NCBI GenBank assembly: GCA_009746045.1
Contig: RPFO01000827.1
Coordinates: forward strand, 64,001 to 115,317
Direction: 5' to 3'
Origin: Mesostigma viride
Taxonomy: Eukaryota; Streptophyta; Mesostigmatophyceae; Mesostigmatales; Mesostigmataceae
Length of the DNA: 51,317 nucleotides
The notes beneath the pieces are model-generated. The model was not told where the DNA came from. It searched no databases and was given only the letters and a program-made list of their open reading frames with translations. Of this stretch, positions 19,160-27,184 are shown one piece after another (within the stretch, counting starts at the first letter, position 1; each line of letters starts with the position of its first letter). A program made the position numbers and the translations under genes.

Positions 19160-19328
19160 ACGCGTCCGCGGGCGCCGTCTGCCGCCCCTTCTTCTCGGCC
19201 TGGACCTTCTCGAAGCGGTACTGTATCACCGCGCGCATGCCGGGGGGCAACGAGTCGCGTCGTCGCGCGTAGAAATCCTCAACCTTCTCGTCCGTCTCGC
19301 GCCTCGGAACGGCGCAACAGTTCCCCAT
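19143..19328 (-). CDS. Small acylated protein MGNCC, 61 aa
   Basis: Starts MGNCCAVPRRETDEK: Gly2 is a good N-myristoylation site and Cys4-Cys5 are likely palmitoylation sites, so the product should be anchored on the cytosolic face of a membrane. The rest is charged and helical (YRFEKVQAEKKGRQ). CTAGATAG on the coding strand at 19345-19338 lies 17 nt upstream. It overlaps the end of the tandem paralogue 2 by 17 bp, tail to tail. Anchor is inferred from motif; partner unknown. Confidence 0.65.
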   Translation of the reverse strand: MGNCCAVPRRETDEKVEDFYARRRDSLPPGMRAVIQYRFEKVQAEKKGRQTAPADASTQIP

Positions 19329-19519
19329 CCCGCGTGTCTATCTAGACGGTCACAGATGAAATCGGGGCTCCCTCCTCCCCTCGCCCGCCATCCGCACCGA
19401 GTCCCCATCCGCCCCTCGGGAGCTGTTCTCGAACTAGATTCGTACACCACCCTCCCGTCGACCTGGATCGACTGTCGCTCGCGGCGAGGCGTCGTCAACT
19501 TGCCCAGACAGCACCCCAT
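19226..19519 (-). CDS. Small acylated protein MGCC, up to 98 aa
   Basis: Starts MGCCLGKLTTPRRERQS, another Gly2/Cys3/Cys4 acylation signal, followed by a plausible beta hairpin (SIQVDGRVVYESSSR). The in-frame stop at 19226 makes it overlap the MGNCC gene and its promoter. The last third has little protein-like character, so the real end may be near 19350 after a small frameshift. Adjacent genes of the same type suggest a pair of membrane-tethered small proteins. Confidence 0.5.
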   Translation of the reverse strand: MGCCLGKLTTPRRERQSIQVDGRVVYESSSRTAPEGRMGTRCGWRARGGGSPDFICDRLDRHAGWGTVAPFRGARRTRRLRISTRDDATRCPPACAR

Positions 19520-19663
19520 GAGTTCTCGAGCAGGAGCGACCGTTATTACCCGTGTCAATGAAAATGTTTTGGACACGCGAGATGCACGGAACGCATTCTT
19601 TATTATTCGTCAATAAACTCGTCCAACGAAATCGTCAATAAACTCGTCTATCCGTTTCGGGGA

Positions 19664-19861
19664 TCAGTTCAGGAGAAGCAGGCCGCTGGAGCCAGGACGC
19701 CGCGGCTGTCGTGCGAATATGCGCGGGACGCCGAACGGGTACGGGTCGAACGTCAGGGAACGGGCGGCTAGGGCGACCGCGAGGACGAACAGGACGCGGG
19801 CGAGGAGAGGGGCGGACGCGAACGCGTTCCACATCGCCGAGGGCGCGCGAGAGATGTCCAT
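19664..19861 (-). CDS. Small membrane protein, 65 aa
   Basis: ATG at 19861. One predicted transmembrane helix at residues about 17-35 (APLLARVLFVLAVALAAR), followed by a short Pro-rich tail. Lies 52 bp downstream of the channel-like gene on the same strand. No family recognised; one of several tiny membrane proteins in this part of the window. Confidence 0.6.
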   Translation of the reverse strand: MDISRAPSAMWNAFASAPLLARVLFVLAVALAARSLTFDPYPFGVPRIFARQPRRPGSSGLLLLN

Positions 19862-19913
19862 GGGTCAAGGGTGGGGTCGTACTATTCTGCGTCGATAATA
19901 ATGCTGGCGGTCG

Positions 19914-20195
19914 TCAGAAGACGCAGGAGAGGGCGTGCAATCCGGTACATGTCCTCGCGACCCGTCCGACGGGCGCGACGTCCCAATACCCGAGCGTGGT
20001 GCCGGTGGCCACGCTGAGGTAGAGCGCGTCGCCGAGGGAGAGGCGTCGGGAGAAGGCCTTGGGGTCGCGGAGGGACACGAGCCAGTACACGATCGCGAAG
20101 AGGAGGACGAGCGCCACGCGGAAGAGCGCGTAGACGCTGACCGCGCCGAGCACGAATCGGACGAACCGTGCGTCTCGCAGGAGGTCGAGCACCAT
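19914..20195 (-). CDS. Kcv-like miniature potassium-channel homologue with altered filter
   Basis: 93 residues, the size of the chlorovirus Kcv channel. TM1 is at about residues 15-40 (VLGAVSVYALFRVALVLLFA). A pore helix follows (LGDALYLSVATGT) and then a filter TTLGYWD, where potassium channels have T-V-G-Y/F-G-D. The second filter glycine is therefore Trp while the following Asp is kept. After the pore, GRVARTCTGLHALSCVF looks like the start of TM2, but the frame stops; in another frame LLRLLTTASIIIDAE continues a hydrophobic segment, so a one-base shift near 19925 is likely. Start chosen at 20195 because upstream in-frame codons are not protein-like. TATTTATCG lies upstream. Would tetramerise in host or virion membranes; potassium selectivity is doubtful given the filter. 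Confidence 0.72.
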   Translation of the reverse strand: MVLDLLRDARFVRFVLGAVSVYALFRVALVLLFAIVYWLVSLRDPKAFSRRLSLGDALYLSVATGTTLGYWDVAPVGRVARTCTGLHALSCVF

Positions 20196-20307
20196 CGGGT
20201 CGATATCTGTACCCGTCGATAAATAAATCCGTCGAGGCGGGCGTTCGCCCGTCCCGCGTGCGCCCTTTTTCTCCGCCCCGGATGAGACGCGACGGACGGG
20301 CGCGCGG

Positions 20308-20418
20308 ATGGAGTGCCGGGCGTTGGAGACGGCGAAGGGCGCGATCCGCGCGTGCGTCGTGGCCGCCACTCACACCGTGCTCGTGTGGGCGTGCAAGGTG
20401 GCCACCTGGCCGGAGTAG
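20308..20418 (+). CDS. Possible 36-aa hydrophobic peptide
   Basis: ATG at 20308 to TAG at 20416-20418; reads AIRACVVAATHTVLVWACKV in its middle, a plausible single membrane helix. It lies in the otherwise empty gap between the channel gene and the BRO-like gene, in a neighbourhood of small membrane proteins. No homologue recognised; could be chance. Confidence 0.28.
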   Translation: MECRALETAKGAIRACVVAATHTVLVWACKVATWPE

Positions 20419-20500
20419 GCGCGGGTCGGCCGTCCGATCGCTCGCGTCGTTTCCCACCGTGGATTTGAGCGACCCGTGGATCCGACACGGCGCGGCGCGA

Positions 20501-20508
20501 TATAAAAG
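20501..20508 (+). promoter_or_regulatory. TATA box with long leader, BRO-like gene A
   Basis: TATAAAAG, a canonical TATA box, 190 bp before the ATG at 20698. The same arrangement (strong TATA, 110-235 bp leader) precedes genes at 26931, 31785, 37987, 41771 and 49946. The leader contains repeated TGTCC/GGACA words. Confidence 0.5.
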
Positions 20509-20697
20509 ACGGCGAGACCCTCTCGCCGGCACGAAACTGCGGCTGGTCCGTCTCGTCCGCGCTCAGAGTCACAGGACTTCCGGACATCGCCCGCGTCCGA
20601 TTGTCCCGGAGAGACGCGAGTACACCGCCGGCGTCCGCTGACGCATCGGCTCGTTCGGGCCGGCCACTTCGTCTCTGTCGATCATCGACAGGACATC

Positions 20698-21717
20698 ATG
20701 TCGGGAGCGCTCGCGCTGTACCTGCAACCCGTCCACGCCGCGCCGGAAGGCGAGGCGGACCCGATCGCAGGCAAGATCCGCGTGACGCCCGATGGCAAGA
20801 TCTCGGTCATCGATGCCATCAAAGGAGTGATGTTCACGAACGAGGACGGGAGCCTCGTTCCGAATGCCGCAACGCAAGCATCTGGGGCCCTGTGTAGGAT
20901 TTACAAGGCCCATCCCGAAGTTGAAGCACTGTGCTTCAACAGGAAGTTCCCCGGTGCCAGGCAGCGAGAGACGCCGGTGACGGACCGTCAGGGCCTGATC
21001 AAGATCATCCAGTTGCTGCCGGGCAAGAAAGCTGCCAGTTTCCGCCACGCCCTGGCTGTCCTGCTCGAGAGGTACCTGGACGCCGACCGATCTCTTGCTG
21101 ACGACATATACGCCCGCGCGGACGCCAAGGACGCCGAGGTCGAGAATCTCGGCGAAGACAAACGCATCAAGGCGTGCGAATCGGCCAAGAGCCACATGGC
21201 CGCCATCAAAGAGAGCGGCGCGCCGGCCCTCGCGTCCGACCCTCGACGCGTATACGCCATCGTGAACGAGACGGTGAACTTCACGGTGTCCGGGATGCAC
21301 ACGGCGGAGATCCGCGAGTTGCACGGCATGAAGAAGGGCGATTTGACGCACGACTACTATACCAAGTCCATGTCGATCGGCGTGGACTTGATGAACACGC
21401 TCAACGAGGAACGGGTGAAGGCGGGCGCCGACCCCGTCACGAGCATGAAGGAGATAGGGGGCGCATACTTCGATGCATTCGCCAAATCCGGCGTCCACGA
21501 GCAGGCCAAGATCCCGCAACCTCGTTCCTACGCGTTGGAGAACAAGAGGAAGAGGGAGGAGCGCTTGGCCAGTCTCAAACGGCTGCCGCCGGCCGGGACG
21601 ACGAGCGCCGCGCCGCTTCCGCCGCCAAGCGGTCCCGGACCCAGGCAACTGCCTTCGAGCGTGTGTGGACCCAAGCGGGTCCTCAAGCAGACCACGCTGA
21701 AACTCGCAAGAATGTGA
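20698..21717 (+). CDS. BRO-N-like family protein A
   Basis: 339 residues. The N-terminal domain has GKIRVTPDGKISVIDAIKGV, LCFNRKFPGARQRETPVTD, GLIKIIQLLPGKKAASFRHAL and ERYLDADRSLADDI. This pattern, seen in many giant-virus and some algal proteins, resembles BRO-N/KilA-type DNA-binding domains. The C-terminal domain (MHTAEIRELHGMKKGDLTHDY, GVHEQAKIPQPRSYALENKR) is shared with copies at 25358 and 37109. Likely a DNA-binding regulator; exact role unknown. Frame intact, unusual for this window. One of four copies. Confidence 0.8.
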   Translation: MSGALALYLQPVHAAPEGEADPIAGKIRVTPDGKISVIDAIKGVMFTNEDGSLVPNAATQASGALCRIYKAHPEVEALCFNRKFPGARQRETPVTDRQGLIKIIQLLPGKKAASFRHALAVLLERYLDADRSLADDIYARADAKDAEVENLGEDKRIKACESAKSHMAAIKESGAPALASDPRRVYAIVNETVNFTVSGMHTAEIRELHGMKKGDLTHDYYTKSMSIGVDLMNTLNEERVKAGADPVTSMKEIGGAYFDAFAKSGVHEQAKIPQPRSYALENKRKREERLASLKRLPPAGTTSAAPLPPPSGPGPRQLPSSVCGPKRVLKQTTLKLARM

Positions 21718-21955
21718 CGTGCGCATCGCGTGGTCCGTCCGATCGGGCGGGATCGTCTCCGCCGTAGATGATCCCTTGGACGACACGGATGGACGGAATG
21801 GTCGGGCGCGTCGGCCGCCTCTTTAAATCCGCTCTCTCCCCTCCTCCGCCCGCCAGACCCGCGCGATCTCCCCCCTCCGTCTCCCGTGACCACCGGGACA
21901 GGCGCGCTGTCCGACGAACGAAACAAATCGCAGGCCATAACAAAAGACGCAGAGG

Positions 21956-22698
21956 ATGTCCGCCGCGTCCGACAACTCGAAGCCGACCTACATGGAGAGC
22001 CACTTCGAGTTCTCGCACGCGGAGCCCCCCGTGTACTTCTACCGCCCGCGGGCGGACGCGGGCCCGTGTTCCGCAGAGACCGTCTCGCGCGCGTGGACGC
22101 CGAGGCGCGGATCGGGTACGTCCACGCCCAGAGTCTGGCGGACTGCATGCTCCTGGGAAGGGTGGACGCCTCCCGCTTCTTCGCGGACCCGACGGGCGCG
22201 TACCGCCGCGCCCTGCGGAGGCAGCCGGACTTCTCCCACAGCCTGTGGAGGGAGGACATCGGGCCGTCGCACGGCATGTGGATGCACCCCGACCTCGTCC
22301 CCGCGTTCGTGGAGTGGGTGCAGGAGCCGGGACGCGAGCCGAAGCGGTTCCGCCACCTGGCAGAGATCAAGGACGACATCGCCCGCAAGACGGACGGAGT
22401 CACGGGCGTCCGGTGCCGCGCGGGACACGTCGACGTCGTGTCGTACCCGCAGGGAGACCTCATCGTCGTGGAGGACGTCACGGAATGGGCGCGGGGACTC
22501 GGGCGTCTGGCCGCGTTCGGGATCGACTTCGAGTCGTTCAACCACCGCCTGCACCTCTACTGCACGCACGATACGTCCAAGGACGTGAAAGAGGACCAGC
22601 TGCACCTCCTGCGCGAGGTGTGCCGCAAGTGCGAGGTGGAGCTGACATTGGACGACAACGTCGTGATGGCGTTGGAGGACCGGCCGATCGCGCCGTGA
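21956..22698 (+). CDS. KilA-N-like protein, frameshifted
   Basis: Starts at ATG 21956 (MSAASDNSKPTYMESHFEF). The sensible frame changes once in the GC-rich stretch at about 22050-22090, then reads RIGYVHAQSLADCMLLGRVD, WREDIGPSHGMWMHPDLVPAF and VEWVQEP. The phrase GMWMHPDLVPAFVEWV corresponds to the core of KilA-N domains (compare GTWIHPRLVTQLAAWI in the gene at 27185). The C-terminal part has FNHRLHLYCTHDTSKDVKED. KilA-N is a DNA-binding module of large DNA viruses. About 247 residues in all. TTTAAATCC at about 21823 may be its TATA. Confidence 0.7.
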
Positions 22699-22873
22699 CG
22701 TTCCCTAAACCGCCTTTTGCATAATTGTGTAGTTCGCGAGACGAAAACGATGGCAGCGATGCCGAGATTTGTGATCATGCAATTAAAACCATTTTATTCG
22801 ATCCATAAACGAATACACGAAATAAAGAAACGAAATCCATTACCGACTCCTCTCACCGTCCTCCATTCGCGCG

Positions 22874-23068
22874 TCAATTGCCCACGAAGTAGAAAGTGAT
22901 CAGGTAGAACGCGAGCGCGGTCGAAAACGCGTGCGCGGCCACCAGCTTGTTGCCGTACAGGTCGACCGCGCCCATGGCGTCGATCCGGTCGAGCAGGAAG
23001 CTCGCGAGGAGAGACGCGAGGCCGGCGGCGAGGGGCTTCACGAGTTCGGCGGGGATGAACATGGCCAT
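22874..23068 (-). CDS. Small two-helix membrane protein, 64 aa
   Basis: ATG 23068. Two hydrophobic segments: VKPLAAGLASLLASFLL near residue 10 and AFSTALAFYLITFYFVG at the C-terminus, separated by a charged loop (DRIDAMGAVDLYGNK). Resembles a hairpin membrane protein. No family recognised. First of four same-strand membrane genes running to 24892. Confidence 0.7.
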   Translation of the reverse strand: MAMFIPAELVKPLAAGLASLLASFLLDRIDAMGAVDLYGNKLVAAHAFSTALAFYLITFYFVGN

Positions 23069-23196
23069 GATTATCGTACCGCGACGCTGATTTGTTGATT
23101 AGGTCTCACATTTTATTTTCGGCCGGACCCGGACTCCCGAGGACTCGGACTCGGACTCGTGCCGGTGCGCGGTTCGGGACGCGCGGCTCGCTGGGG

Positions 23197-23487
23197 TTAG
23201 GCCGGATAGAACCGCGCGAAGACGGCGTAGGCGACCGCGTAGAACACGGCCGCGAAAAAGGCCGAACGCACGGCGCGTTTCCGCTCGAAATCTCCGGCCG
23301 TCGACGGCGGGGGCTTGGAGAGGAAGCTCTTGAGCGCGCCGTCGAAGGGTCCGCCGTTCAACAGCCCGGTAAGGTGCGCGCGGACGTCGAATCGCGGACC
23401 GTCCTTGTAATTCCCCACGAACAGAGTGGCCAGGACGGAGACGATCGCGGCGAGGGAGGCTTCCATCACGGGTCGCGTCCACGCCAT
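23197..23487 (-). CDS. Small two-helix membrane protein, 96 aa
   Basis: ATG 23487. N-terminal helix MEASLAAIVSVLATLFVG, charged middle (KSFLSKPPPSTAGDFERKR), C-terminal helix AFFAAVFYAVAYAVFARF. Same topology as the neighbour at 22874. Unknown function. Confidence 0.7.
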   Translation of the reverse strand: MAWTRPVMEASLAAIVSVLATLFVGNYKDGPRFDVRAHLTGLLNGGPFDGALKSFLSKPPPSTAGDFERKRAVRSAFFAAVFYAVAYAVFARFYPA

Positions 23488-23565
23488 GGAGGGAATCGTG
23501 CGAGCGCGTGGTTACCTAAACGAGCGGATAATTTTGAGGGCGGCGGCGTCTTCGGGTCCGAGGGA

Positions 23566-23878
23566 TCACGCGAGCCACAGGAAGCTCAGGACGTAGAACA
23601 GGATCGCGGCCGTGCCCGCGTACACGTAGACGGGCGAATCGTAGAAAAACACGATCCAGCTCCCGACGGGGGCGCGGGCCACTTGCTCGTACGCCAGCGC
23701 CAGTGCCCGCGCCCGCGCCCGGACCCGCGCCCGAGCCAGCGCCCGGACCCGCGCCCGAGCCAGCGGACCGGGGGCGGAAGAACCTTCGCCGGAACATCGC
23801 GTACTGCACGACGGGGATGAGGAAGAAGACCAGCCCTCCGACTGCGAGGGAGGAGATCAGACGGACGCTCCAAACCAT
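23566..23878 (-). CDS. Small two-helix membrane protein with Gly/Ala/Pro repeat, frameshifted
   Basis: ATG 23878 (MVWSVRLISSLAVGGLVFF) begins with a membrane helix, then a basic turn (RRRFFRPRS) and a GSGAGPGA repeat encoded by a tandem GC-rich repeat at 23700-23765. Past the repeat another frame reads VGSWIVFFYDSPVYVYAGTA and then a hydrophobic end (AAILFYVLSFLWLA) with a stop at 23566. The shift lies within the repeat, where repeat-length errors or slippage are likely. Two helices flanking a flexible linker. Confidence 0.65.
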
Positions 23879-23926
23879 CCCGACGCGCTAGAATACCATA
23901 GGACACACATAAAATTCCGCCCTCTC

Positions 23927-24571
23927 TCACCTCGTGGCGCGTCGGACCCCGCGGAGTCCGACGATTTCGCGCGGGTGACGCTTCACGCGGCGGCGGTGCT
24001 TGTGCGCGGGTCCGGCCGCACCCATCGGACGCGCCACGCGGCGGCGGCGGTGACCGTGGACGGGACGAGACGCGCCCGCGGGTCTCGACGCGCGTCGGAG
24101 GGGGTGACGCCTGCGCACGACCGCCCCGCTCGAGGCGACGGGACGAGCCGATGCGGGGTGTCGCCGCCGGTGACGGTGACGGTGGACGGAAGCGCCCGCC
24201 AGGTGCGCGGAGGCGAGACGTCCGCGGCCGACGCGGCCGGACGAGGGAGCGGGACCCAAACACGAGTTGAAGTGACGGGCGAAGAGGGCGTCGACGTCCA
24301 CGGCCGCCCCGCCCGCTCCACCTCGGCGCGCGACCGACACGACGCGTCGGACGGGGCGCGCGAGGGAGGGCAGGAGAGGCCCGCTCGTGTAGCTGGAAGC
24401 GAACAGGATGCCGCCGATCGGACGCGGCGCTCCCTTTCGGCGGCGCGCGGACGGCCGTGCCTTGTGTCGCGCGATGCCGAGTCCGGATGCGGACGAGGAG
24501 GATGGTGCGGGGACGCGTCGACGTCTGCGGATCCTTCGGGCTCCGGCGAGGTGCATGGGGTCGTCGTACAT
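23927..24571 (-). CDS. Basic low-complexity protein, 214 aa
   Basis: From ATG 24571 (MYDDPMHLAGARRIRRRRR). Very rich in Arg, Ala, Pro, His with several basic clusters (HRHRHRRRHPASARP; HKHRRRVKRHPREIVG). A short less-biased part (VDVDALFARHFNSCLG) sits in the middle. Composition resembles viral DNA-condensing or core proteins; function is inference. High GC makes every frame here long, so coding status is not certain, though strand and spacing fit the neighbouring genes. Confidence 0.5.
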   Translation of the reverse strand: MYDDPMHLAGARRIRRRRRVPAPSSSSASGLGIARHKARPSARRRKGAPRPIGGILFASSYTSGPLLPSLARPVRRVVSVARRGGAGGAAVDVDALFARHFNSCLGPAPSSGRVGRGRLASAHLAGASVHRHRHRRRHPASARPVASSGAVVRRRHPLRRASRPAGASRPVHGHRRRRVARPMGAAGPAHKHRRRVKRHPREIVGLRGVRRATR

Positions 24572-24661
24572 GATGGTCGCTTTCGAACGAGACGCGGTTC
24601 TATCCTATACCGGTCACAAAAAAAACGGCGACGGACCGGCCCGGAAGGGGGGGGGGGAGCG

Positions 24662-24892
24662 CTACCGGTGCAGGACCAGCCGGGTCACGGGGGTGCTGAC
24701 GCCGAGGAGGGCGTGCAAGGTTTCGCCGATGACCACGAGGACGGCGAAGGGTAGGAGGGTGGCGGAGAGGGAGAAGGATCCGGCGCGACCGTAACGGACG
24801 TACGCGAGTGCCGCGAGCCACGTGGCGAACCAGTCGAAGAGGGCGGACCCGAACACGCGGTAGGAGCGCAGGCGAGCGATCGCGCTCTCCAT
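24662..24892 (-). CDS. Small membrane protein, 76 aa
   Basis: ATG 24892 is preferred over 24919 because ATTTAAAT at 24918-24925 then lies at the usual promoter distance. Two hydrophobic segments (ALFDWFATWLAALAYV and LSATLLPFAVLVVIGETL). Last gene of the small-membrane-protein run. Confidence 0.62.
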   Translation of the reverse strand: MESAIARLRSYRVFGSALFDWFATWLAALAYVRYGRAGSFSLSATLLPFAVLVVIGETLHALLGVSTPVTRLVLHR

Positions 24893-25035
24893 GGAGACGG
24901 TACTAGCTAGGGCCGGCATTTAAATTCAGAGGTCGATAGGAGCGCCGTGTTGTGGGAAAAGCAGCAATACAATTAAATTTTGTCAAGGGGTGCCAGGAAA
25001 TTCGTTTTCGTTTATCATCACGCAATCGGGTCCGC

Positions 25036-25266
25036 TCTACAATTGTAGGAGTGGATTTCCTACAAGCTTTGACGAGCGTCAATCGGGTCATCGTCCGACG
25101 GTCTACAGTTGTAGGAGTGGATTTCCTACAAGTTTGAACCGTCGTTCAATCGGATCCCCATCCGACGGTCTACAGTTGTAGGAGTGGATTTCCTACAAGC
25201 TTTAACTATCTTTCAATCGGCTCATCATCCGAGAGCCTACATTTGTAGGAGTGGGTCTCCTACAAA
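25036..25266. repeat. Tandem array of four hairpin repeats upstream of BRO-like gene B
   Basis: Four units with a period of about 66 bp. Each has the core TTGTAGGA-GTGG-TTCCTACAA (7-8 bp stem, 6-7 nt loop) near 25042, 25110, 25176 and 25243. Units 1-3 also share CAATCGG and CATC-TCCGA words; unit 4 diverges (GTGGGTCTC loop). A fifth core lies downstream of the gene at 26395-26435. The array ends about 90 bp before the ATG at 25358. Possible operator array, structured leader RNA or recombination site. Confidence 0.85.
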
Positions 25267-25357
25267 ATGGAACCGTTCGATGAAAAGACCGACGTCCGAT
25301 GGCGCGCGTTTGGGACGAGATCATTATAATGTAATCTTATTGCAACCCAATCTCAAA

Positions 25358-26302
25358 ATGTCAGTCCCCGTCATGTATTTGGAGGTGGTAGAAGGGACCC
25401 CTGCATCGGAGGACATCTTCCGTGGACAAATTCGCAAGGCCCCGGACGGACGCGTCGCCGCCGTCGATATCGTGAAATGCATTGTGTACAGAAAGGACGA
25501 CGGAAGTTACATCCGAGACGCGACGGGCAACGTCACAGCGACCCTTAAAAGGCTGGGAGAACGCGGCCTCATTCCTCCAAACACTGTCAACAACACCCAC
25601 ACATTCTCCGGAAGGAACCAAAAGCCGACCAGGATCATGACGGAGGAGGAAGTGTACGAGCTCATTATGCTCCTGCCGGGCACACGAGCATCGGCGTTTC
25701 GAAGGAACACCGCCAAGCTGCTGAGGCATTACTTCCACGCGTCCGAGGAACTGATATCCGATCTGTTGAGGCGCTACGAGGCGTCGCACGGACGGGAATT
25801 TCCACGACCGGAGCCTGAATCCAAAGACGTATCGGGAGAGCCCCGGATCAAACAGTGCGAGTCCGTCAAGTCGGCCGCCAACGAGATCGCCGCGACCCCG
25901 AGAGCCAAGGTGGACGATAAGGTGTACGCCAAGGTGTTCGGCATGCAAAACAAATCCATCATGAACATGACCGCCGACGAATTCCGAGCGGTCCAGGGGT
26001 TAAAGAAGAGCGATCTGATAAGGGACATGTGGACAGAGGAAATGAACAGCGGGGCATTTTTCATGAATTGCGTGTTCAAGGCCGCGGTGTCGGGCGGAGA
26101 AGACCCCGTCGTTGCAATGGAGAGACTGTCAAAAACCATGACCCCCACCTTCAAGAGCGTGGGTTTGCACGACCAAGCAAAGGCCAAGCGCCCGAGAGAG
26201 TTCTTGGTCCGTAACAAGGATATGAGGGAGGGGCATCTGGCCTCCAAGAAGCTAATCGGCGGCTCCCCCGCCAAACGCGCGTGCTTGTCGATTCAATCGT
26301 AA
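25358..26302 (+). CDS. BRO-N-like family protein B
   Basis: 314 residues, ATG 25358 (MSVPVMYLEVVEGTPASED). Same two-part architecture as copy A: N-terminal GQIRKAPDGRVAAVDIVKCI, HTFSGRNQKPTRIMTEEEV, LIMLLPGTRASAFRRNTAKL; C-terminal MTADEFRAVQGLKKSDLIRD and VGLHDQAKAKRPREFLV. It is diverged from A, C and D and its codon use is less GC-rich. Flanked by hairpin repeats on both sides, unlike the other copies. Likely DNA-binding regulator. Confidence 0.8.
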   Translation: MSVPVMYLEVVEGTPASEDIFRGQIRKAPDGRVAAVDIVKCIVYRKDDGSYIRDATGNVTATLKRLGERGLIPPNTVNNTHTFSGRNQKPTRIMTEEEVYELIMLLPGTRASAFRRNTAKLLRHYFHASEELISDLLRRYEASHGREFPRPEPESKDVSGEPRIKQCESVKSAANEIAATPRAKVDDKVYAKVFGMQNKSIMNMTADEFRAVQGLKKSDLIRDMWTEEMNSGAFFMNCVFKAAVSGGEDPVVAMERLSKTMTPTFKSVGLHDQAKAKRPREFLVRNKDMREGHLASKKLIGGSPAKRACLSIQS

Positions 26303-26394
26303 TTGTTTATGTTGATCGATAAAAACGCCGAACATCAATACAAACATTCGCGCACGACTGACCGCCTATCGCGACCGGTGATCGAACGGTCCGT

Positions 26395-26435
26395 AATCGT
26401 AGGAGTGGATTTCCTACAAACGCGAACCGTTCGAT
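26395..26435. repeat. Fifth hairpin repeat, downstream of BRO-like gene B
   Basis: Contains the same core GTAGGAGTGGATTTCCTAC as the upstream array and, like unit 4, continues into GAACCGTTCGATG. Together with the array it brackets the BRO-like gene in direct orientation. Confidence 0.8.
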
Positions 26436-26574
26436 GCGCGCAATACGCGCTCCATCTACGGGCCTGACGATATTGCATGCATGCGCACAGACACTCAATG
26501 GGCGTTCCAATTTCGTTTATTACGAATAGTTACGGAAAACGAGCATTTTCGGATCGTCGGACGATCGTCCGTTT

Positions 26575-26931
26575 TCATTCGATCCCGGCGCGGATCTCGC
26601 GCCTCACGTCGCGCGCGATCTCCAGGATCCGCGGGTCCACCTTGGACGCGTCCGCGGTTCTCAGGCCCTCGAGGGGGGCGCCGCCGATCTCCACGGCGGC
26701 TCGGGACATCTCGTTGTCAAGGAACGCGACGTTGTCCTGGAACTTGTCCCCGTCCACCAGAACTCGCACGAACTCGTGCACTTTGGACCGCACGATCTCG
26801 ATCATCGCGCGCACCATCTCGGTGTGCGCGTCCAGCAGCTCCCGTTCCGCGGCCCGAGCCGCGGCCAGGTTGATCCGGCGGGCCCTCGCACGGGCGGCCC
26901 CGCTCGTCTTCTTGAGGCTTTTGCGGGCCAT
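26575..26931 (-). CDS. Hypothetical helical protein with basic N-terminus, 118 aa
   Basis: ATG 26931 (MARKSLKKTSGAARARARR): strongly basic first 20 residues, then long amphipathic helices (AAERELLDAHTEMVRAMIEI, KVHEFVRVLVDGDKFQDNV). The pattern is reminiscent of small nucleic-acid-binding or histone-like proteins but no histone fold can be claimed. TCTATAAACC at 27120-27111 on the coding strand gives a leader of about 180 bp. Confidence 0.65.
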   Translation of the reverse strand: MARKSLKKTSGAARARARRINLAAARAAERELLDAHTEMVRAMIEIVRSKVHEFVRVLVDGDKFQDNVAFLDNEMSRAAVEIGGAPLEGLRTADASKVDPRILEIARDVRREIRAGIE

Positions 26932-27110
26932 GGACGTCGGTCAGGACAAACGCGATGTCCGAACTTAGGAGTGAGAGAGCGCTCGGCTCGGTCGGTCGGT
27001 CGGTACGGACGGACACTCGGACGCAGAGGATGTCCGGGATGTCTCGCGGATTACGGTTTGGTTTCTTCAGTTCGGCGGGATGCGAGTGCGCTTCCCACGG
27101 AGAGGAGAGG

Positions 27111-27120
27111 GGTTTATAGA
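27111..27120 (-). promoter_or_regulatory. TATA box with long leader, gene at 26931
   Basis: TCTATAAACC on the minus strand, about 180 bp before the ATG. The leader carries GTCGGTCGGTCGG and GGATGTCC/GGACA words as in other long-leader genes. Confidence 0.42.
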
Positions 27121-27130
27121 CCCGTTCGGC

Positions 27131-27177
27131 GCGGGGCGCGCGGGATGTCGATCGGGTCGAACCGAGTCGGCCGCGCG
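27131..27177 (+). repeat. 47-bp direct repeat, left of KilA-N gene
   Basis: GCGGGGCGCGCGGGATGTCG, continuing through GGGTCGAACCGAGTCGGCC to 27177. It recurs with two differences at 28435-28481. The pair brackets the KilA-N gene at 27185-28267 in direct orientation. Confidence 0.8.
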
Positions 27178-27184
27178 GAGTGCC

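Noticed and set aside
22717-22899. Short plus-strand frame MHNCVVRETKTMAAM
   Set aside because: AT-rich 3' region between convergent genes with no coding signature.
24903-25137. Small basic proteins over the hairpin array
   Set aside because: Both frames are generated by the repeats themselves and have no start context or conservation of frame between units.
25036-25266. CRISPR-like array
   Set aside because: Only four units, spacers share clear similarity with each other (CAATCGG, CATC-TCCGA), repeat drifts between units, and no cas-like gene is near. A tandem repeat fits better.
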